From assembly GCA_018374355.1 (NCBI GenBank), contig JAHAFI010000034.1, positions 1-32,524 of the forward strand: DNA of 32,524 bases. The letters run 5' to 3'. The notes beneath the pieces were generated by a model. It was not told the origin of the DNA. It saw only the letters and a list, made by a program, of their open reading frames with translations, and did no database searches. This stretch comes from Clostridiales bacterium. Its GTDB lineage: Bacteria > Bacillota > Clostridia > Lachnospirales > Lachnospiraceae. This document shows, in pieces, positions 1 through 8,615 of this stretch (positions are counted from its first letter, which is position 1; each line of letters opens with the position of its first letter). The position numbers were made by a program, and so were the translations under genes.

Positions 1-95
1 CTTCTTACAAGCTATTTTACACCAAAGAGTAGAAGTTGGAATACTTTCATCACTATTTGTGCCGCCAACTGAAAGGCGGCGGAATGGAGATTAAG

Positions 96-701
96 ATGAT
101 TAAAAATATCGTATTTGATGTAGGAAGGGTACTGGTGGAGTATGACCCCGACAAGTATATGAAAGGACTGGGATTTGACGATGCCGCCATGAAAGCGGTA
201 AATGAAGCAATGTTTCTGCATCCGCTCTGGAATGAGTCTGACCGGGGCGTGCTATCCACCGCCGAACTGCTGGAGGGCTTCGTAAAAAATAATCCCGCCT
301 ATGAGGCAGAAATCCGCAGAGCCTACGGTTCTGTGGAGGGCACCATTCAGCCACTGGACTATGCAGTTCCATGGGTCAAGGAGCTGAAAGAGCGGGGCTA
401 CCGCCTGTACATCCTGTCCAATTATGCGGAGGACACCTTTCAGCGCACCAAATGCAAAATGGGCTTTCTGCCCTATATGGACGGCGTGGTTTTCTCTTAC
501 CAGTGCAAGCTGGTAAAACCGGAACCGGAAATTTACCGTTACCTCTGCGATACTTATCAGCTTATCCCCTCGGAATCCGTCTTTTTAGATGACCGGGCAG
601 ATAATATCGAAGCTGCGAAAGAAGCAGGGCTTTACGGAATACAGTTTTTCGGGTATGAGCAGGGATCACGGGAGCTGGAAGAGCTGCTGAAAAATACCTG
701 A
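96..701 (+). CDS. HAD-superfamily phosphatase, YihX-like
   Basis: Haloacid-dehalogenase-type hydrolase of 201 residues, probably a soluble phosphatase for a small phosphorylated metabolite such as a sugar phosphate. Visible HAD motifs: motif I FDVGRV with nucleophile Asp8, where the second Asp of the usual DxD is Gly, as in E. coli YihX; motif II LSNY (Ser108); motif III Lys141 in LVKPEPEIY; motif IV FLDDRADN (Asp165, Asp166). The cap lies between motifs I and II. The start at 96 is chosen because GGAG lies six bases upstream and the protein then begins MIKNIVFD like its family; ATGs at 36 and 84 are also in frame. A terminator follows directly. The exact substrate cannot be read from the sequence. 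The superfamily is firm, the YihX resemblance good. Confidence 0.9.
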   Translation: MIKNIVFDVGRVLVEYDPDKYMKGLGFDDAAMKAVNEAMFLHPLWNESDRGVLSTAELLEGFVKNNPAYEAEIRRAYGSVEGTIQPLDYAVPWVKELKERGYRLYILSNYAEDTFQRTKCKMGFLPYMDGVVFSYQCKLVKPEPEIYRYLCDTYQLIPSESVFLDDRADNIEAAKEAGLYGIQFFGYEQGSRELEELLKNT

Positions 702-742
702 CCGGAAAAATTTCGCCAGACCGGAATATAATTGATTTATCC

Positions 743-787
743 AACGGCGTTTTGGATTTCCTTTCTGAAACGCCGTTTTCCTTTTTT
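743..787 (+). terminator. Rho-independent terminator after the HAD gene
   Basis: Ten-base stem AACGGCGTTT (743-752) pairs with AAACGCCGTT (768-777), followed by a T-rich run. It closes the HAD phosphatase transcript 41 bases after the stop codon. Confidence 0.85.
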
Positions 788-884
788 AGCCCCATATCTG
801 TCTCGGCAAGTCTTGTTTTTACAGGCTGATTCTTCTATTTTTCCCCATCCGACACATTTTTTTTACAAAACCATCACTTTTTTC

Positions 885-913
885 TTGCATCCCATCCCAT
901 TTCAACGTATTAT
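885..913 (+). promoter_or_regulatory. Sigma-A promoter of the CofE-like gene
   Basis: -35 TTGCAT (885-890), 17-base spacer, -10 TATTAT (908-913). It predicts a leader of about 55 bases that holds a small TGGGG/CCCCA hairpin (920-933) and a GGAGG ribosome-binding site at 963-967. Confidence 0.6.
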
Positions 914-975
914 AAGGTAGTGGGGTTTTCCCCAATTCATTTAAACGATATAAAACCAATATGGAGGTACACAAT

Positions 976-2184
976 ATGAAACATACAGATCGTATGGTTG
1001 GAACAGTATCCCGTGGTGTGCGGGCACCGATTATTCGTGAAGGAGACAATCTTTCTGAAATCGTGGTTGACTGCGTACTGAAAGCTGCAGAAAGCGAAAA
1101 TTTTGAAATCCGTGACAAGGACGTAATCGCAGTTACAGAAGCTGTCGTTGCCAGAGCTCAGGGAAATTATGCGAATATAAAAGATATTGCCCAAGATGTA
1201 AAAGGAAAATTCGGAGATGATACTGTAGGTATCCTCTTCCCGATTCTGAGCCGTAACCGTTTTTCTATCTGTCTGAAAGGTATCGCTATGGGCTGTAAGA
1301 AGGTTGTTCTGATGCTCAGCTATCCTTCCGACGAAGTGGGCAACCACTTAGTTGACATGGATCTTCTGGATGAAAAGGGAGTAAATCCATGGTCCGACGT
1401 ACTGACAGAAGAAAAATACAGAGAACTGTTCGGCTACGAGAAACACGTTTTCACAGGTGTTGACTATGTAGACTACTACAAACAGTTGATTCAGGATGCC
1501 GGCGCTGAGGTTTCTATTATCTTTGCAAATAACCCGAAAGCGATCCTTCCTTATACAAAAAACATTCTGACCTGTGATATCCATACCCGTCAGAGAACAA
1601 AACGGATTCTGAAAGCCAACGGCGCAGAAAGAGTATATTCTCTGGATGATATCATGACAGAAAGCATCAACGGCAGCGGTTACAACGATATGTACGGTCT
1701 GTTGGGCTCCAACAAAGCTACTGAGGAATCTGTAAAACTCTTCCCGATCAAATGTGAAGAAGTGGTTTCCGAAATCCACAAATCCATCGTAGAAAAGACA
1801 GGCAAAAACGTTGAAGTTATGATCTACGGCGACGGCGCTTTCAAAGATCCGGTAGGAAAGATCTGGGAGCTGGCTGACCCGGTAGTATCCCCGGCCTACA
1901 CCAAGGGTCTGGAGGGAACTCCGAACGAAGTAAAACTGAAATATCTGGCTGACAATGATTTTGCTGATCTTTCCGGCGAAGAGCTGAAAGACGCTATCAA
2001 GAATTATATTCACGATAAAGATGAAAAAGCAGAAAACCTGAAAGGTACCATGGTAACTCAGGGAACCACCCCGAGACGTCTGACTGACCTTCTGGGATCT
2101 TTAGCTGACCTGACCTCCGGTTCCGGAGATAAGGGTACTCCGATCATCTATATTCAGGGATACTTTGATAACTATACAAAATAA
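976..2184 (+). CDS. CofE-like coenzyme F420-0:L-glutamate ligase family protein
   Basis: 402-residue soluble protein of the F420-0 gamma-glutamyl ligase (CofE) family. The N-terminal third has the family pattern: PIIREGDNLSEIV, then DKDVIAVTEAVVARAQGNY. A later GDGAFKDPVGKIWELADP stretch matches the metal/GTP-side motif of CofE, usually D-x-F-G. It is much longer than archaeal CofE (about 250 residues), with extra sequence in the middle and at the C-terminus. The start at 976 is set by GGAGG nine bases upstream; an in-frame ATG at 961 precedes that site. Codon use favours GGT, AAA and CTG, suggesting good expression. No other F420 gene is nearby and Lachnospiraceae are not known F420 producers, so the true substrate is probably something else. 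Transcribed alone between its own promoter and a strong hairpin. Confidence 0.8.
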   Translation: MKHTDRMVGTVSRGVRAPIIREGDNLSEIVVDCVLKAAESENFEIRDKDVIAVTEAVVARAQGNYANIKDIAQDVKGKFGDDTVGILFPILSRNRFSICLKGIAMGCKKVVLMLSYPSDEVGNHLVDMDLLDEKGVNPWSDVLTEEKYRELFGYEKHVFTGVDYVDYYKQLIQDAGAEVSIIFANNPKAILPYTKNILTCDIHTRQRTKRILKANGAERVYSLDDIMTESINGSGYNDMYGLLGSNKATEESVKLFPIKCEEVVSEIHKSIVEKTGKNVEVMIYGDGAFKDPVGKIWELADPVVSPAYTKGLEGTPNEVKLKYLADNDFADLSGEELKDAIKNYIHDKDEKAENLKGTMVTQGTTPRRLTDLLGSLADLTSGSGDKGTPIIYIQGYFDNYTK

Positions 2185-2200
2185 TCCTGCTGTTTAGCAG

Positions 2201-2256
2201 ATAAACGAAAAGAAGCCGGGAGGGTGATCGTACCTGCCCGGCTTCTTTTCGTTTAT
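2201..2256. terminator. Long bidirectional terminator hairpin, repeat copy 1
   Basis: Perfect 20-base inverted repeat, 2201-2220 against 2237-2256, with a 16-base loop. It lies between the convergent CofE-like and DUF4179 genes and can terminate both. The AAGAAGCCGG core of the stem and loop bases GGGTGATCGTACCTG recur at 4253-4294, so it is also a copy of a dispersed element. Confidence 0.85.
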
Positions 2257-2271
2257 CTATGTTTTCCTGTG

Positions 2272-3552
2272 TTACTCGAAATGAACCTCCGCTTTCAGAA
2301 CAGCCTTCTCCTCCATCAGCGCCTTGAATCCCTCCGGATCAGAAAGTCTCTGTCCTTTCAGTTCTTCCATATCTTCTATGTCCTCACACATATATACATA
2401 CACGGTTGATGTATCATAATTTCTTACCGGAGCTGTCTGTGTACTTCCGCTTTCGCTCTCCATCACTTTCCCCTGTGCATCCAGCATTACCGGGGTATAA
2501 TAAAAGTCTCCACTTTGATTCACCGTATTTGCTGTAATTTCAAATGGCGTCTTTTCCACTGACAGAATACCTGCTCCATTTTCGTCCAGTACCTGAACCT
2601 CCTGCACCTGTTTCTGCGTCTCATCAACAGCGATATCCAGATCAAAGGTCCATGCGCCGTCAATCCACCAGTTCTGGTTCTCATTTGGGTACTGATTCCT
2701 GCCGTCTTTTTCGAGGGCTTTCTTCATAACCGCCTCCCATTCCTCATCCGGCATAGCCTCAAGTTCTTCCTCGCTGTACCCGGTATCCAGTTTCTTAGGA
2801 TTCAGCAGATCCCCTACAATCTGTGAAATGGTCAGCTCCAGACTGAATTTTTCCGGAATGTCTGTCTTCCCTTCTGCGCTCACGATTCGCTCCGACAGAT
2901 CCATCCGCATCACACCTGCATAGGTATGGCTGTCGATAAAGTCTCCTTCCAGCCTGACCAGCCCCTGTATCATTTCCGGTGCAAAGCTATAGGTTTCCTC
3001 TGTAACAGCATGGAGTATCGGCATTCCAAACGTATCTATAAAAGTATCTGTAAACGGCTTCTCTGACCGGATCATCAGCGAGAGATACACGGCGCTTCCG
3101 CTGCAGTAGCTCTCTGACATTGTCACAGTCGTTCCGTTCACGGTCTGGCTGTAGCCTGCTGCTGTCTCTTCCGCATCCCCGTTTTCTCCTGCTGTCTGGT
3201 TCTCATTCTCCGCTTCCTGAGGATTTTCAACCTTCTGAACGTATTTTTCATAGTCTTCCCCGTAAGAAAGCTTCCCTTCCATTTTTTCAAAAATATGTCC
3301 AATCAGCGGAAGCTCTGCCGCCCATACCGGATTCTGATAACAAACTCCCACAAATACCGCTGCCGCCGCTGCAACACCCGTACATCCTGCCGCAAATCTT
3401 CTGATAAAATCTTTCTTTCTGTTTTTCATCCCCACGCTTTTCTCCTTTTCTGTCTGCTGTTCTTCAATCATCCGCAGACTTTCTTCCAGCCTGTTATGAA
3501 ATTTCTCCGAAGCCTTCGGAGCGCGATTTTTCCATCCACCCTGTCCTAACAT
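2272..3552 (-). CDS. DUF4179 membrane anti-sigma-type protein
   Basis: 426-residue single-pass membrane protein. A cytoplasmic N-terminus (about residues 1-48, basic at the end) precedes one hydrophobic segment near residues 50-68 (GCTGVAAAAAVFVGVCYQ). A large extracytoplasmic part follows, starting with the NPVWAAELPLIGHIFE stretch typical of DUF4179 proteins. These are encoded beside ECF sigma factors and are presumed to hold the sigma factor at the membrane until a surface signal arrives. The start at 3552 overlaps the sigma gene stop by seven bases and has AAGGAGG eight bases upstream, so the two are translationally coupled. A low-complexity acidic Glu/Asn-rich stretch lies near residues 110-130. 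The signal sensed is unknown. Confidence 0.85.
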   Translation of the reverse strand: MLGQGGWKNRAPKASEKFHNRLEESLRMIEEQQTEKEKSVGMKNRKKDFIRRFAAGCTGVAAAAAVFVGVCYQNPVWAAELPLIGHIFEKMEGKLSYGEDYEKYVQKVENPQEAENENQTAGENGDAEETAAGYSQTVNGTTVTMSESYCSGSAVYLSLMIRSEKPFTDTFIDTFGMPILHAVTEETYSFAPEMIQGLVRLEGDFIDSHTYAGVMRMDLSERIVSAEGKTDIPEKFSLELTISQIVGDLLNPKKLDTGYSEEELEAMPDEEWEAVMKKALEKDGRNQYPNENQNWWIDGAWTFDLDIAVDETQKQVQEVQVLDENGAGILSVEKTPFEITANTVNQSGDFYYTPVMLDAQGKVMESESGSTQTAPVRNYDTSTVYVYMCEDIEDMEELKGQRLSDPEGFKALMEEKAVLKAEVHFE

Positions 3553-4031
3553 AATGCTTCCTCCTTATCATCCAAAATTTTCCGAAGCTGCATCCGTCCC
3601 CTGTAGAGCCGGGATTTCACCGTATTCTCCCCGCACTCCGTCATCTCACCGATTTCGCGGATCGAGAATCCTTCGATATAAAACAGTGTTACCGCCACCC
3701 GGATATCCTCCGGCAGCCTCCGGATTGCTCCATACAACTCCGAATAATCCGCGTCTGGCGCTTCCTTCTCATTCGCTTCCACATATTCCTCATAAGATAC
3801 CAGGTTCTTCTTTTTCTTACGAATCCGGTAACATTCATGAATCAAAATCCTGGTCAGCCATGTTTTGAAAAACTTCTCTTCCCTGAGTGTCCCCAGCTTC
3901 TCAAATGCAAGTAAAAGCGCTTCCTGCACCGCATCTCCGCAGTCATCTTCATCCCGGAGAATCGCCATGGCGACACGATACAGCGTATCTTCAGCATCTC
4001 TCACTGCTGCCACAAACTCTGCCTTCTGCAT
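3546..4031 (-). CDS. ECF-type RNA polymerase sigma factor
   Basis: 161-residue sigma-70-family protein of ECF architecture. Region 2 is visible as YRVAMAILRDEDDCGDAVQE followed by FKTWLTRILIHECYRIRKKKK; region 4 is the LPEDIRVAVTLFYIEGFS/IREIGEM/ENTVKSRLYRGR helix-turn-helix. There is no region 1 or 3. The start at 4031 is preferred because GGAG lies five bases upstream; the longer in-frame start at 4064 has no good ribosome-binding site. It is the first gene of a two-gene operon with the DUF4179 protein, an arrangement that usually means an autoregulated stress or envelope response. The regulon cannot be predicted from this window. Confidence 0.92.
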   Translation of the reverse strand: MQKAEFVAAVRDAEDTLYRVAMAILRDEDDCGDAVQEALLLAFEKLGTLREEKFFKTWLTRILIHECYRIRKKKKNLVSYEEYVEANEKEAPDADYSELYGAIRRLPEDIRVAVTLFYIEGFSIREIGEMTECGENTVKSRLYRGRMQLRKILDDKEEALC

Positions 4032-4153
4032 TGCTGCTCCTTTCTTCCTACTGTCCTTTTTCATCTTTCTAACGTACGTTATTCACATCTTACACTTATT
4101 AGAGCGTATATGCTCCCGTAAGGTTTTATCTTATTTAAATTTTTTTGCACAAA
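4032..4153 (-). promoter_or_regulatory. Upstream region of the sigma operon
   Basis: No gene seen. It holds a perfect 10-base palindrome AACGTACGTT (4071-4080) and an imperfect GAGC/GCTC inverted repeat near 4102-4115. A sigma-A promoter is not clear. An AACCTTACGG block (minus strand, near 4118-4127) could be an ECF -35 for autoregulation, but this is weak. Confidence 0.3.
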
Positions 4154-4208
4154 AATAAGGCGTTATAAAACAGAACCTTTTTTCCTGTCTATTTTATAAC
4201 GCCTTATT
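4154..4208. terminator. 17-bp perfect hairpin, bidirectional terminator
   Basis: AATAAGGCGTTATAAAA (4154-4170) pairs perfectly with TTTTATAACGCCTTATT (4192-4208). T-rich sequence lies on both sides. It separates the sigma operon from the glycosidase operon. Confidence 0.75.
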
Positions 4209-4252
4209 GTTATTTTCTACTTTTTATTTTTGAAAAAAAACAGGCGATATCC

Positions 4253-4294
4253 AAAAGAAGCCGGGCGGGTGATCGTACCTGTCCGGCTTCTTTT
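4253..4294. repeat. Hairpin repeat copy 2, terminator of the GH31 operon
   Basis: AAAAGAAGCCGG (4253-4264) pairs with CCGGCTTCTTTT (4283-4294). The stem core and the loop GGGTGATCGTACCTG match the hairpin at 2201-2256. Its position 72 bases after the GH31 stop suggests it ends that operon. Confidence 0.75.
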
Positions 4295-4365
4295 TGTTTA
4301 CAAATTTTCGTGGCTATATAGTAGCTTATCCTTTAATCCACAAAACATTGCACAGAAAGCTTTTA

Positions 4366-6792
4366 TTACTTTTTAAATTCACATTTTTTCTTCACCTGTT
4401 CAATTATTTGAATACCCTCTTCAGATATCAGCCTTACTTTAACTTCCTGAGAAATATCACCCAAATCAACGTTCACAAAGTCCGAAGAAAATTTTGCAGT
4501 AATTTTATGTTCCGCCCCATCATAGTAAAGGAATTCTGTCTGTCCATCTTTTTTATCATAAATATCCAGACTTAAATCATCCTCTTTCTTTCCTGCAATA
4601 TGGTCACGGGCTGCACCGCTCAATGGCAGAATACTTCCTTCTTTCACGTATAGCGGCATATCCTCTAAAGGCATCGTTACTGTCTTAAAACTGCTTCCCG
4701 CCTCAATCTTATGAGAAAAATAGTGATACCATCTTCCTTCCGGAAAATAAACTTCTCTCGTATCATCTTCACTCAGAATCGGTGCAACCAGAATCGCATC
4801 ACCGAACATCCACTGGTCATCAATATTTATACAATTTCTGTCTGTAGGATTTGCCAATAAAAGATGCTCCATAACCGGAAGTCCTTCTTTTCCCCTCACA
4901 TATGCAGATGAATATATATAGGGAACCAGTGAATATCTTACTTTATCATATTTTCTGAAGATTTCTTCCGCTTTTTCGCCAAAAGTCCATGGTTCCCTCG
5001 GGTTATCCGCTCCATGACATCTTGCATGGGAACAGAACATTCCCGCCTGTGCCCACCGGATATATACCTGTTCCGTTGGTCTTCCTAAAAATCCTCCGAT
5101 ATCATGACTCCAATAAGTAAATCCTGACATTCCCATAGACAGTCCGCTTCTGATGCTGTATCTCAATCCGTCAAAGTCTGTAAATGGATCTCCTGCCCAG
5201 TGAATGGGATATTTCTGGCCTCCGGCATATGTGGAACGTCCCCAGAGAATCGGTTCGCACCCGGCCTCGCACTCAGCTTCATAAGCCGCTTTTGAATACA
5301 GATACGGGTAAATATTTCTCACTTCTTCTGCGCTTCCCTTAAAGTAATTTCCTTCCAAAGGTGCTCCCTCTCCCATATCTGTCTTGATAACTTTAACGCC
5401 TTTTTTAAACAAATCAGCCAGTTGTTCTTTATACCAGTCATAACAATCCGGATTTGTCAAATCAATTACCGGATTTGATCTTGCCGGTTCACCATATCTG
5501 TTCAATGGAATCCATCCCTTTTCCATCATTTCCTTCATTAATTCCGTAAGATATTCCGCTGTTATGTACGGTTTTTGCCACAAGCAGAGTTTTATTCCCT
5601 CTTCCTCCAGTTCCTGAATCATTTCTTCAGGATTAGGGAAATTATGTTTACCGAATTTCCAGTCACATGCCCAAGGAATTTCAAACCAATCTGTATCAAT
5701 GTTCATCACATCGCAGGGAATATCTCTTTCCCTGAGCTGTCTGGCAATCGAAAGAACTTCTTCCTCTGTCCGGTAAGAACATCTGCTCATCCAAAGTCCA
5801 AATGACCACTTAGGCACCATAGGACTCTTTCCGGTAATATCTGTATATCTGCGCAAAATATCTTTGTAATTTTCTCCATAAATGTAGAAAATATCGATGA
5901 TGTCTTCTCCATAAATGTGACAGCTTGTGCTTCGGTTCGACCTGTTTCCCATAAAAAATTTACTGCGGTAATGAGTATTTACATACATTCCATATTTTTT
6001 TGTGCTGAAATAGAATGGAAGGGACACATAAGTTCTCGCAGATCCTACAGACAACGGGTCTGTAATAAATACATCGACTTCCTGCATTTTTTTGTTTACC
6101 GGTGAATACTGCTCGCCGAATCCGAAAAAGTTTTCATCAAATTCCATTCTGCTGCTGCATACAGCAATCCGTTCTCCGGTTATAGGATTCTCAGCAAATC
6201 CGAACGGAAAACTTTCATGAGTAAAATCCAATACCTGATCGTGATTTGCCTGCCTGTAAATATAGTTTCCTTCAAACGTTCTCAAATCAAAGGAGAAATC
6301 TTCTTTCGTAATAACAGCTTCGCACTTAGAACTTCGGAGCACAATACTATCTTCTGTCTCCTCAACAGAAAATGTATCATGTTTTAATTCAGGAACACCG
6401 TCTCTCATAACAGTATGGTGCTCTTTTACTTCCGTCCCCTTGCCAGCCAACAGCCGGAAGATACCGCCTTCGTATACTTCCACACATATCCAGCAATCAA
6501 AATATTCTTTATCATGATTGGTATCCACAATAGGGCGCAATTCCCCGTCACTATCAATCTGAGTATTGTAAATATACTCTCCCTGCATTTTCAGCAAAAT
6601 GCCTTTTGCATTTTCTTCCACTTCCAAAACGCGAAGAAATCTTTCAAATTTCAGATTATAATCCTGACCCTTTCTGAAATGATCCTGTGTATATTCATAA
6701 TACATTTTAATTCTCTCCGGATCAGGTTTTCTATAATAAATCTTTTCTTCCTGTCCCTGTACACGTACTTCTATTTCTTTTTCTGTACTCAT
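4366..6792 (-). CDS. Glycoside hydrolase family 31 (alpha-glucosidase/alpha-xylosidase type)
   Basis: 808-residue retaining alpha-glycosidase of family GH31. The catalytic nucleophile is Asp472 in IKTDMGEGAP, closely like E. coli YicI alpha-xylosidase (KTDFGE); the acid/base is Asp535 in HWAGDP. Other GH31 signatures: FGFGEQYSPVNKK in the N-terminal beta-sandwich, WSFGLWMSRCSYRTEEEV at the barrel start, and the C-terminal DAILVAPILSED. No signal peptide, so it acts in the cytoplasm on imported oligosaccharide. The start lies five bases after the upstream permease stop, with only a weak AAAGGG site, so translation is probably coupled. It is the last gene of the sugar ABC operon. YicI-like motifs favour alpha-xyloside or alpha-glucoside substrates; a related activity such as sulfoquinovosidase is not excluded. 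Confidence 0.93.
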   Translation of the reverse strand: MSTEKEIEVRVQGQEEKIYYRKPDPERIKMYYEYTQDHFRKGQDYNLKFERFLRVLEVEENAKGILLKMQGEYIYNTQIDSDGELRPIVDTNHDKEYFDCWICVEVYEGGIFRLLAGKGTEVKEHHTVMRDGVPELKHDTFSVEETEDSIVLRSSKCEAVITKEDFSFDLRTFEGNYIYRQANHDQVLDFTHESFPFGFAENPITGERIAVCSSRMEFDENFFGFGEQYSPVNKKMQEVDVFITDPLSVGSARTYVSLPFYFSTKKYGMYVNTHYRSKFFMGNRSNRSTSCHIYGEDIIDIFYIYGENYKDILRRYTDITGKSPMVPKWSFGLWMSRCSYRTEEEVLSIARQLRERDIPCDVMNIDTDWFEIPWACDWKFGKHNFPNPEEMIQELEEEGIKLCLWQKPYITAEYLTELMKEMMEKGWIPLNRYGEPARSNPVIDLTNPDCYDWYKEQLADLFKKGVKVIKTDMGEGAPLEGNYFKGSAEEVRNIYPYLYSKAAYEAECEAGCEPILWGRSTYAGGQKYPIHWAGDPFTDFDGLRYSIRSGLSMGMSGFTYWSHDIGGFLGRPTEQVYIRWAQAGMFCSHARCHGADNPREPWTFGEKAEEIFRKYDKVRYSLVPYIYSSAYVRGKEGLPVMEHLLLANPTDRNCINIDDQWMFGDAILVAPILSEDDTREVYFPEGRWYHYFSHKIEAGSSFKTVTMPLEDMPLYVKEGSILPLSGAARDHIAGKKEDDLSLDIYDKKDGQTEFLYYDGAEHKITAKFSSDFVNVDLGDISQEVKVRLISEEGIQIIEQVKKKCEFKK

Positions 6793-6796
6793 ATAT

Positions 6797-7621
6797 TTAA
6801 CCCTTTACACTGCTGGCAGTGATACCTTTTACAATATTTTTCTGCATAAACAGATAGAAAATAACTAGCGGCAATCCGGTGAGAATGACCGCCGGAAGCT
6901 GCATATCGTAATTACTGCTATACTGTCCTAAAAAACTGTAAGCAAACAACGGAAGTGTCTTTATCTCTTCCTTTGTCAGCGTAAGCAGCGGAAGAAGGAA
7001 CGAATTCCAGTAAGACAAAATATTCAAAATAATTACTGTAGATGTGATCGGTTTCAGCAGCGGCATAATAATTGTCCAGAACAATCTAAATTCACCACAT
7101 CCGTCAATCCGTGCTGCTTCATCTAATGTCGTTGGTATCGATTTTACGAAACCATGATATAGAAAAATAGAAAATGCAATAGACGTACTTGCCTGTATAA
7201 CCCCCAATGAAAACAGATTATTCAGCATTCCAAAGTTTTTCAGCATCATAACCAGTGGAAGCATAATGACTTCAAAGGGCAGAAGCATGGACACTGTAAA
7301 ATAGAAAAACATTACTTTACTTAAAACCGTTTTTGTTCTGGAAAGCTTGTATGAAGCAAGAGAACTCACAAAAACAACCACTACCAAACCTACAGTTGTA
7401 GAAATTACTGTGTTAAAAAAGTAACGGATAAAATTGGTTTCGTTCCATACTTTGATAAAATTCTCAAGCGTAGGATGCCAAGGAAACGCAACTGGATCCG
7501 AGAAAATCTGTCCATAACTCTTAAAAGAGTTTATGATAATCAGGTAAATGGGAACTGCAAAAATCAAGGCTAATACAATCGTTATTCCCAACACGATATA
7601 TTCTCTTGTTTTACGTTTCAT
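6797..7621 (-). CDS. Sugar ABC transporter permease, MalG type
   Basis: 274-residue inner-membrane permease of the carbohydrate uptake family 1 (MalG/LacG type), with about six hydrophobic segments. The cytoplasmic EAA loop that contacts the ATPase is clear at residues 168-191 (EAARIDGCGEFRLFWTIIMP). The start overlaps the stop of the MalF-type gene by one base, so the two subunits are translated together. It would pair with that protein and the upstream lipoprotein. No ATPase gene is in the operon; in Firmicutes such systems commonly borrow a shared MsmK/MsiK-type ATPase. Confidence 0.93.
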   Translation of the reverse strand: MKRKTREYIVLGITIVLALIFAVPIYLIIINSFKSYGQIFSDPVAFPWHPTLENFIKVWNETNFIRYFFNTVISTTVGLVVVVFVSSLASYKLSRTKTVLSKVMFFYFTVSMLLPFEVIMLPLVMMLKNFGMLNNLFSLGVIQASTSIAFSIFLYHGFVKSIPTTLDEAARIDGCGEFRLFWTIIMPLLKPITSTVIILNILSYWNSFLLPLLTLTKEEIKTLPLFAYSFLGQYSSNYDMQLPAVILTGLPLVIFYLFMQKNIVKGITASSVKG

Positions 7622-8484
7622 CAGCTCTCCACCTCCTTATCCTTTAATACCACCAACTGGATCAAAGTTACAACCGCTACCAGTATGAACAGCACAACCG
7701 CCTGAGCCGTTGCCTGTCCGAAATTATGTTTTGCATATGCTGTATTATAACTTAACAATGCCAAGGTTTCTGTTGATCTGTAAGGTCCTCCACTGGTCAT
7801 GAGGAATACAATTTCAAATTGCTTCAATCCGTTCATAGTAACCAAAAAAATTCCGATAATAATAGATGGCATAATTAATGGCGTCTTAATTTTGAACAGC
7901 ATCTGCCACGGGTTTGCTCCGTCAATCAGCGCCGCTTCAATGATATTTGTGTCTACCGTACTGAGTCCGGCCAGATATACTACAGTCAGATAACCTGTTC
8001 CCAGCCAAAATGCTACAATTACCGTTGCCCAGAATGCGGTATCCGCCTGACTGAACCAACTAAGTTTCATCCCCAGAGAAGGCAGAACTTTGGTAAAAAT
8101 AAAACTCCAGATAAAAGCGACAATTACACCGGAAAGTACATTGGGAACGAAAAAAACTCCTCTAAGGAAATTTTTGCATTTTCTGGTATTGTCTAATAAA
8201 TTGGCAATAATTAAGGCTCCCAAATTCTGTGTAATTACCGTAACTACTGTGAACTTAATAGTAAATAACATGGCATTTACAAAATACTTGCTTTTAAATA
8301 ACGATGCGTAGTTTTTCAGCCCCACAAATATCCGTTCCGGACTTACTCCATCCCAATCATAAAAGGAATAATTGATTCCCATAAAAAACGGATATACTAC
8401 AAAAACAGAAAATAATATCAAAGCAGGCGCTGCAAATGCAAGCAGCCACATATTTTCTTTTCGTTGTCTCTTATTTGTTTTCAT
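7621..8484 (-). CDS. Sugar ABC transporter permease, MalF type
   Basis: 287-residue permease of the MalF/LacF type. A basic N-terminus (MKTNKRQRKE) is followed by about six membrane segments. The EAA loop is at residues 183-206 (EAALIDGANPWQMLFKIKTP). AGGAGAG lies eight bases upstream of the start. It is second in the operon, after the binding lipoprotein, from which it is separated by 131 bases holding two hairpins, and directly before the MalG-type gene. Family and role are firm; the sugar carried is not. Confidence 0.93.
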   Translation of the reverse strand: MKTNKRQRKENMWLLAFAAPALILFSVFVVYPFFMGINYSFYDWDGVSPERIFVGLKNYASLFKSKYFVNAMLFTIKFTVVTVITQNLGALIIANLLDNTRKCKNFLRGVFFVPNVLSGVIVAFIWSFIFTKVLPSLGMKLSWFSQADTAFWATVIVAFWLGTGYLTVVYLAGLSTVDTNIIEAALIDGANPWQMLFKIKTPLIMPSIIIGIFLVTMNGLKQFEIVFLMTSGGPYRSTETLALLSYNTAYAKHNFGQATAQAVVLFILVAVVTLIQLVVLKDKEVES

Positions 8485-8504
8485 ATATACTCTCCTAAAA
8501 TTCG

Positions 8505-8580
8505 CGCCGTATTAAGCAACTTAATACGGCGGCGCCTTTTACTTCTTATGTCTCGGGATTGACTTGTATTTGCAAGTCAA
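8505..8580 (-). terminator. Two stacked hairpins between binding protein and permease genes
   Basis: CGCCGTATTAAG (8505-8516) pairs with CTTAATACGGCG (8520-8531); TTGACTTG (8559-8566) pairs with CAAGTCAA (8573-8580). No strong T tract follows on the minus strand. They probably stabilise or attenuate the message so that the binding protein is made in excess over the permeases. Confidence 0.65.
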
Positions 8581-8615
8581 CACCTCGCGGAACAGTGGCC
8601 TTCTGAACAGTTTTC

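Noticed and set aside
1348..2013. Minus-strand open frame of 221 codons
   Set aside because: Antisense to the CofE-like gene, whose codon use and motifs are clear; Phe/Ile/Val-rich shadow composition.
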